The position numbers and the translations under genes are program-made. The notes beneath the pieces were generated by a model that was not told the DNA's origin, did no database searches, and saw only the letters and a list, made by a program, of their open reading frames with translations. Positions 59,357-64,000 of a DNA stretch of 64,000 bases are shown in pieces. Source of the stretch: Thermogemmatispora tikiterensis (GTDB taxonomy: Bacteria > Chloroflexota > Ktedonobacteria > Ktedonobacterales > Ktedonobacteraceae); contig NZ_MCIF01000002.1 in assembly GCF_003268475.1 (NCBI RefSeq), forward strand, positions 3,211,382 to 3,275,381, written 5' to 3'. The number at the start of each line of letters is the position of its first letter. The stretch's first letter is position 1.

Positions 59357-62062
59357 TTAGCTGAGTGGCTCAGAAAGGGTGCTCTCCTCGCCTATGCGGC
59401 TATTGACTCTACCACTCTGGCCGGCCCGATGCCCCAGGTTGCGCCGCACGCTAACCACGCTTTTGACCTGGAGCAAGCGTTTGAAAACGCGCTCGATCTG
59501 GTCCACCGATTGGATCTCCATCGTTGCCGTAATCACGGCCTTCTGCAAGGCTGGATTCGTCGTTGAGGAGACCGCCGTCATGTTGATGCCAGCATCACTG
59601 ACCACCGCCGCTACATCACGCAGGAGGCCAGCCCGATCACGGGCCACAATAGTGATAGGGGCTAGATAGGACTGCGTCTTGACCTGCGACCAGTCCAGAG
59701 CAAAGATCCGACCTTTGACACGCTCGCGGAAGCGCTGGAGCGTACGGCAATCCTGGCGGTGAACGATCAATCCCTTATTCGGGCTGAGAAAGCCAGCAAT
59801 GGTGTCCCCTGGCAGGGGACAACAGCAATGAGCGAGGCGTGTGGCCACACCAGGGGCCGGAGGCCGTGCGCTGGTCTGAGCCTCCGCACCTGGTGCAGGC
59901 AAACGGTGCCCATTGAGCGCCGGGCCAGCGACCACCGGCAGCCCTCCGGAGTCAGATGATCCAGCAATGGTTTCGGCCTGCCGCAACGCCCCACGCTCGC
60001 GCAAGACTGGTAGCAGCTGCTCGACCAGGTCCTCTACTGGCAGATCACCTCGTCCAAGAGCCACATAGAGGGCCTCCACCGACTGATATTTGCGCGCGCT
60101 CGCCAAGGGCAGCAGCTCCTCATCGCGCAGAGCCTCAAGACCCACCGCTCCCGCCGCCTTCAGCGCCAGATCCAGCCGCTCGCGTCCAAGCTGCAGATTG
60201 ATTTCACGCTCGTGATTCTTCAGGTAGCGCTTAATCTTGGTTCGCGCATTGGCCGTACGCACAAAGGTCAGCCAGTCGCGTGTCGGATGAATCGCCTGGT
60301 TGGTCACAATATCGACAATTTCGCCACTCTTCAGCTCATAATCCAGCGGGACCAGGCGCGTCACCAGGCGCTCGCTGTCGCCCAGGCTGGTGATGATTCG
60401 CGCCCCCGCGCAGTGATCGCCGATATCCGTGTGGATACGATAGGCCATATCGACCGGGGTCGATCCGCGGGGAAGATCCTTAATTTCCCCCTTGGGGGTA
60501 AAAACAAAAATCTGCTCCTGGAAGATATCGCCCTTGACGGCCTCTATGAAATCGTCGGCGCTCTGCGGCAGCTCGCGCTGCCACTCGCGCAGCTGCTCGA
60601 TCCAGGCGATCATCTCCCGATAGGAGAGGCGAGAGCCACCGCGCTCACGCAGGTACCAATAGCTGGCGATCCCATAGTCCGCCGTGCGCTGCATCTCATG
60701 GGTGCGGATCTGGATTTCAGCGAGGCGATCATCGAGGCAGAAGACCGTCGTATGAAGGGACTGGTAGCCATTGACCTTGGGGGTAGCGATATAGTCCTTG
60801 ATGCGCCCATCTTTTGGCCGCCAGAGAGCATGGATATGGCCAAGGGCCAGATAACAGTCGTGGTCACTATCAACGAGGATACGGAACGAGACCAGGTCAT
60901 GCAGCTGACTAACCTCGCCGCCGCTCTGCAGCAACTTGCGGTTGATACTGGCCAGATGCTTCTGCCAGGCCAGCACCTCGGCATGAATCTCGGCGCGGCG
61001 CATCTCCTCATCAATGGCGCTGCAGACGGCATCAACATACGGCTGACGTTTGCGCCGCTCTTCCTCGACCTCACGCGCCAGACGCTCGTAGCGCTCCGGC
61101 TCCAGATAATAAAAAGCCAGATCCTCCAGCTCGGCCTGCACCAGGCCCATGCCCAACCGTCGCGCCAGTGGCGCATAGATCTCGCTTGTCTCGCGGGCAA
61201 TAATCTGCTGCTTGGCCGGCGGCATGGCGCTGAGCGTACGCATATTATGCAGGCGGTCGGCCAGCTTAATGACCACCACGCGCGGATCTTCCGCCATTGC
61301 CAGGAGCATCTTGCGCACCGTTTCGGAGCGCAGGCGGCTCTTGAGATCGCGCCCAGCCTCCTCTGCGCGTTCGGACTCGGGGGCAGGCGCACACGCCCCG
61401 CTCTCGGACGGGGAGCCGGACCCAGGCTTGCCGGCCAGAGCATCAAACTTTGTCACCCCGTCCACAATGGTCGCCACCGCCGGACCAAACTGGGCCCGCA
61501 CCTCCTCCAGGGTATAATCGCTATCCTCAACCACATCATGGAGCAAGGCGGCCACAATGCCATCGGCGTCAATGCGCATCTGAGTCAGAATAAGCGCCAC
61601 CGCCAGCGGATGCTGAATATATGGCTCGCCCGAGCGACGCCGTACCCCCATATGGGCCCGATTCGCCAGCTCGTAAGCCCGCTCGATCTTCGCCAGATCC
61701 TGTGGCGAGAGATAAGCCCGCGTCTCCGCCAGCAATTGCTTAAGGGCATCGCCCTCCAGATGCCCATCAGAGGGCTGATATGGATAGATCACCGTCCAGG
61801 TTCGCTGTCGCCGCCCTTGCCGATCCTGATCCTGACTGGCGGCATCCGGGGCTGCAGTGATGAGTGCATCGGTGTCCACGCTCATATCTGGGGAAACCAT
61901 CGAGGCCACGAGTCGGCCATCAGTTCCCTCTGGCCCCATCAGGGTACCCGCCTCATGCCGGCTTCCATTTTGTTCACGTGAATCCATATCTGGGTACCCG
62001 ATCCTCTGCCTGTGCGTATACTGTTCAACAAATTTAGCTGGCCGTTGAGAAATGTTAGACAC
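59357..62062 (-). CDS. rel: Bifunctional (p)ppGpp synthetase/hydrolase RelA/SpoT
   Basis: 901 aa. Hydrolase domain intact: RSGEPYIQHPLAVALIL and HDVVED (175-180), then KLADRLHNMRTL. Synthetase: LHDLVSFRILV, RIKDYIATPKVNGYQSLHTT and EIQIRTHEMQRTADYG. The C-terminus has TGS (GSTPVDMAYRIHTDIGDHC), a CCCPLPGD segment and an ACT domain. It should both make and degrade (p)ppGpp. A poorly conserved N-terminal extension of about 100 residues precedes the HD domain. The GTG 62062 start lies about 15 nt after the predicted transcription start of a near-perfect promoter; ATG 61987 is an internal alternative. It is upstream of the synthetase-only paralogue. Confidence 0.93.
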   Translation of the reverse strand: MSNISQRPAKFVEQYTHRQRIGYPDMDSREQNGSRHEAGTLMGPEGTDGRLVASMVSPDMSVDTDALITAAPDAASQDQDRQGRRQRTWTVIYPYQPSDGHLEGDALKQLLAETRAYLSPQDLAKIERAYELANRAHMGVRRRSGEPYIQHPLAVALILTQMRIDADGIVAALLHDVVEDSDYTLEEVRAQFGPAVATIVDGVTKFDALAGKPGSGSPSESGACAPAPESERAEEAGRDLKSRLRSETVRKMLLAMAEDPRVVVIKLADRLHNMRTLSAMPPAKQQIIARETSEIYAPLARRLGMGLVQAELEDLAFYYLEPERYERLAREVEEERRKRQPYVDAVCSAIDEEMRRAEIHAEVLAWQKHLASINRKLLQSGGEVSQLHDLVSFRILVDSDHDCYLALGHIHALWRPKDGRIKDYIATPKVNGYQSLHTTVFCLDDRLAEIQIRTHEMQRTADYGIASYWYLRERGGSRLSYREMIAWIEQLREWQRELPQSADDFIEAVKGDIFQEQIFVFTPKGEIKDLPRGSTPVDMAYRIHTDIGDHCAGARIITSLGDSERLVTRLVPLDYELKSGEIVDIVTNQAIHPTRDWLTFVRTANARTKIKRYLKNHEREINLQLGRERLDLALKAAGAVGLEALRDEELLPLASARKYQSVEALYVALGRGDLPVEDLVEQLLPVLRERGALRQAETIAGSSDSGGLPVVAGPALNGHRLPAPGAEAQTSARPPAPGVATRLAHCCCPLPGDTIAGFLSPNKGLIVHRQDCRTLQRFRERVKGRIFALDWSQVKTQSYLAPITIVARDRAGLLRDVAAVVSDAGINMTAVSSTTNPALQKAVITATMEIQSVDQIERVFKRLLQVKSVVSVRRNLGHRAGQSGRVNSRIGEESTLSEPLS

Positions 62063-62075
62063 CTGCCTGTGTATT

Positions 62076-62093
62076 ACCTTGTAATTATAAGGT
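62076..62093 (-). promoter_or_regulatory. 18-bp near-palindrome over the rel -10 element
   Basis: ACCTTGTAATTATAAGGT has eight of nine base pairs symmetrical and covers the -10 and predicted start site of rel, a position suited to repression. Confidence 0.5.
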
Positions 62094-62111
62094 GCGAGGC
62101 ATTACTGTCAA
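62084..62111 (-). promoter_or_regulatory. Near-consensus promoter of rel
   Basis: On the minus strand a perfect TTGACA (62106-62111) and a perfect TATAAT (62084-62089) are separated by 16 bp. The predicted start is about 62077, giving a leader of only about 15 nt before GTG 62062. Confidence 0.75.
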
Positions 62112-62418
62112 GCAGTCGACGGCGAGCACCCGAGCGCCGATGAACGAAGAAAAGAAAGAGACAAGGCCAAGAGCAGACCTTGGTCTTGTCCGTGAAGCAG
62201 ATAAATTGCTACAATGATTCCTACGTTCCAGGATCACCTTCCCTCACAAGAGCGCGAGCCACAAGCAGAGCCGCGCAGTGGAGGGAGGCGAACAAGGGGC
62301 ACGCTATCTGTCCCCATCTCTCCTGCGCTCCTGGCCATCTCACAGCCCGGATGCAGGCAATGAACCTGACCTGTCCAGCTCGTCCGATCAGGGACTGATC
62401 TGCAGCGGACGTCGCCGG

Positions 62419-62724
62419 CTAGCGTCGCGCTACGCGCGCTTTATCATAACAGCTGCTGCAGTAGACAGGCCGGTCGTTGCGAGGGAGGAAGGGCACTTTG
62501 GCCTCCTGCCCGCACTCGGCGCAGATCACCGTGTGCATCTCACGCGGCGCGCGCTCACTCCGGCTGCCTCCTCCCGCTGCCTGACGCCGCAAGGCCCGGC
62601 AGGCCGGGCAACGCGCAGGCTGGTTCAGCAGGCCCTTCTGCTGGAAAAACTCCTGTTCCCCTGCTGTGAAGACGAATTCGTTTCCGCAATCACGGCACTT
62701 GAGAGTTTTGTCGACGAAACTCAA
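62419..62724 (-). CDS. Zinc-ribbon protein with double CxxC modules
   Basis: 101 aa from TTG 62724, which follows a strong AAGGAGGT. It has two modules: CRDCGNEFVFTAGEQEFFQQKG with RCPACR (the zf-trcl/PF13451 type) and CAECGQEAKVPFLPRNDRPV ending in CSSCY. Such small zinc-ribbon proteins are very widespread; their function is unknown and probably involves nucleic acid or protein binding. Its own promoter lies at 62868-62896, 144 bp upstream. Confidence 0.85.
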   Translation of the reverse strand: MSFVDKTLKCRDCGNEFVFTAGEQEFFQQKGLLNQPARCPACRALRRQAAGGGSRSERAPREMHTVICAECGQEAKVPFLPRNDRPVYCSSCYDKARVARR

Positions 62725-62867
62725 CCAAGGACCTCCTTAGTGGTATGGTCGGTATCCTTTCAGGTCCATTTCTGGCCTCTGTCACCAGTCTGTTTGTCGC
62801 CCTGAGCAGCGTGGGACCCATGCCTGATGGCACTGTGCGCAAGACCAGTCTCGGATTACCGCTTGAA

Positions 62868-62896
62868 AGCATACACCAACTTTTGCTGTTTTTCAA
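62868..62896 (-). promoter_or_regulatory. Promoter of the zinc-ribbon gene
   Basis: TTGAAA (62891-62896), 17-bp spacer and TATGCT (62868-62873) on the minus strand. The leader is about 140 nt. Confidence 0.55.
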
Positions 62897-63044
62897 GTGA
62901 TTCTAGTCCCAATCAGTCAGCGTTTTGATATTTTTACGCGCTTTTCATGTGAAGTGGACGGCCTTACATTGGTTTCACGATGTTTCTCGCTTTGTCAAAA
63001 AGAGCCAGCGTCGCCGCCAGATAGAGCGTGCTTCGGGCGAAACG

Positions 63045-63073
63045 TTGCGTAAACCCTGCCAATTCGCTATACT
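63045..63073 (+). promoter_or_regulatory. Promoter of tgt
   Basis: TTGCGT (63045-63050), 17-bp spacer, TATACT (63068-63073). The predicted leader is about 155 nt to GTG 63235. The rest of the gap 62725-63234 shows no gene. Confidence 0.6.
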
Positions 63074-63234
63074 CTCTCAACAGAGGAGTCGCGCCCGGCA
63101 GATAGGTGTGAGTGAGGTTGCCTGGTGACTCAGGGCTTCGTCAACCCGGCCCGGCATAGCCACCCGGCGGCGCTGACTTGACTGGGCCGGCCCCCTCTCA
63201 TCAGGCAAGCTCGTTGTTGCAAAGGGAGTGGCCA

Positions 63235-64000
63235 GTGGACGCACTCGCGGTTCGTTCCAGCTCGTTTGCTTTTACGATCGACGTTGAGAATCCTCCAGTG
63301 CCGTCGGCCCCGACCTGGGCCCGCGCCTGTACGCTCCAGACTCCCCACGGCCAGATTCAGACGCCGATCTTTATGCCTGTTGGCACGCAGGCGACGGTCA
63401 AGTGTCTGACCCCCGAGGAGGTGCAGGCCACGGGCGCGCAGATTATTCTCGCCAATACGTACCATCTGATGCTACGCCCCGGTTCAGAGTTGATCGATAG
63501 CTTCGGTGGGCTGCATGCTTTTATGCGCTGGCCCGGCCCGATGTTGACCGACAGCGGCGGCTTCCAGGTCTTCAGTCTGGGCCATCTGCGCACGCTTACC
63601 GAGGAAGGCGTGACGTTTAAGTCGCACCTGGATGGCTCGCTGCACCTGCTGACTCCTGAGCGGGGCTTGCAGATCGAGGCCGAGCTGGGCGCCGATTTTG
63701 TCCTGCCTCTGGATATCTGCAGCGGCTATCCCTGTACGCCCCAGGAGGCCCGCCAGGCTATGGAGCGCACTCACCGCTGGGCCCTGCGCGCCCTGGAAGC
63801 CTTCACTCAGCGTCCACATCGCCCAGAGCGTCCCCAGGCCCTCTTTGGCATCGTCCAAGGGGCCTTCGAGCCTGAGTTGCGCCAGGAGAGCGCTCGCTTC
63901 ATCGGCTCTCTGCCTTTCTTCGGCCTCTCGATCGGGGGACTGTCGGTCGGCGAGCCGAAAGCGCTGATGTGGGAGCTGCTGCGCGCGACAACGCCCGCGC
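63235..64000 (+). CDS. tgt: Queuine tRNA-ribosyltransferase (Tgt), partial at window end
   Basis: The gene runs off the window end; 255 codons are visible from GTG 63235, which has AAAGGGAG 6 nt upstream. Motifs are TPIFMPVGTQATVKCLTPEEV, ANTYHLMLRPG, the catalytic Asp in MLTDSGGFQVFSLGHLR, SHLDGSLHLLTPE and GIVQGAFEPELR, then GLSIGGLSVGEP. Tgt exchanges guanine-34 of certain tRNAs for the queuosine precursor preQ1. The zinc-binding cysteines of the C-terminus are beyond the window. The N-terminal 25 residues are longer than usual. Confidence 0.95.
   Translation, partial: MDALAVRSSSFAFTIDVENPPVPSAPTWARACTLQTPHGQIQTPIFMPVGTQATVKCLTPEEVQATGAQIILANTYHLMLRPGSELIDSFGGLHAFMRWPGPMLTDSGGFQVFSLGHLRTLTEEGVTFKSHLDGSLHLLTPERGLQIEAELGADFVLPLDICSGYPCTPQEARQAMERTHRWALRALEAFTQRPHRPERPQALFGIVQGAFEPELRQESARFIGSLPFFGLSIGGLSVGEPKALMWELLRATTPA

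Larger units (their letters stand above)
62063..62418. other. Intergenic region upstream of rel
   Basis: 356 bp. It holds the rel promoter and the 18-bp near-palindrome described separately; the rest shows no gene. Confidence 0.5.

Noticed and set aside
59352..59420. tRNA-like start (GCCGGATTAGCTGAGTGG)
   Set aside because: It resembles the D-arm consensus of a tRNA, but the sequence overlaps the 3' end of rel, has no GGTTCGA-type T-arm and no matching acceptor stem.
60212..61981. 589-codon open frame opposite rel
   Set aside because: Long antisense frame produced by high GC content; it has no family resemblance and the opposite strand is clearly rel.
1..64000. CRISPR array, insertion sequence or prophage
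   Set aside because: No regularly spaced repeats, transposase, integrase or phage genes were recognised anywhere in the window.

Overview
This GC-rich window, with dense and often overlapping genes, looks like a chromosomal segment of a Chloroflexota bacterium, most likely class Ktedonobacteria (Thermogemmatispora-like). That assignment is inference from gene content: a Ccm cluster with a cysteine-type CcmE, two long Rel proteins side by side, DUF503, DUF2851 and DUF3054 proteins, and Gram-positive-type ribosome binding sites. I see no rRNA, convincing tRNA, insertion sequence, prophage or CRISPR array, and one clear pseudogene.

Layout. 0.1-6.6 kb: upp and a small membrane protein on the minus strand, then a plus-strand envelope run of DUF503, a WecG/TagA glycosyltransferase, split heptose kinase and adenylyltransferase, and murJ. 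6.7-15.9 kb: a glucosaminidase-like membrane protein, overlapping TerC and DedA genes, a PadR regulator, an orphan CcsA-type protein, a SprT-like protein, and the E1 beta/alpha pair of a 2-oxoacid dehydrogenase with no E2 or E3. 16-19.9 kb: MaoC hydratase, acyl-CoA ligase and an R2-like ligand-binding oxidase (R2lox), then a stand-alone RAM domain. 20-25.7 kb: DinB protein, phosphate-type MFS transporter with a candidate Pho box, histidine phosphatase, PhoB-like regulator, PHP phosphoesterase. 25.7-38.6 kb: class A PBP, MerR-type regulator, a broken PLD-like gene, FAD oxidoreductase, a secreted beta-propeller protein with three C-terminal repeats, a ClpN-only protein and der. 38.9-49.6 kb: PfpI-type amidotransferase, then a cytochrome c maturation cluster from a TlpA/CcmG-like protein to CcmD and a DUF3054 protein. 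50-64 kb: a long acidic coiled-coil protein, DUF2851, a pseudouridine synthase, a sensor kinase fused to a LuxR helix-turn-helix, two RelA/SpoT homologues (one with a destroyed hydrolase site), a zinc-ribbon protein and the start of tgt.

How the genes work together. The ccm genes form an almost uninterrupted plus-strand unit for haem delivery and attachment. The MaoC, ligase and R2lox genes look like one operon in which a fatty-acyl-binding oxidase sits beside acyl activation and hydration. The two Rel proteins suggest divided labour in (p)ppGpp metabolism. The MFS transporter has four TTAACA-like hexamers at about 11-bp spacing next to a -35 element, so control by a PhoB/PhoP-type regulator is plausible, and one is encoded 1.4 kb away.

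The most interesting items are the R2lox operon, the cysteine-type CcmE coexisting with CcmH, the kinase-LuxR fusion, the tandem Rel pair and the candidate Pho box. All functions are read from sequence motifs; no database search was run.
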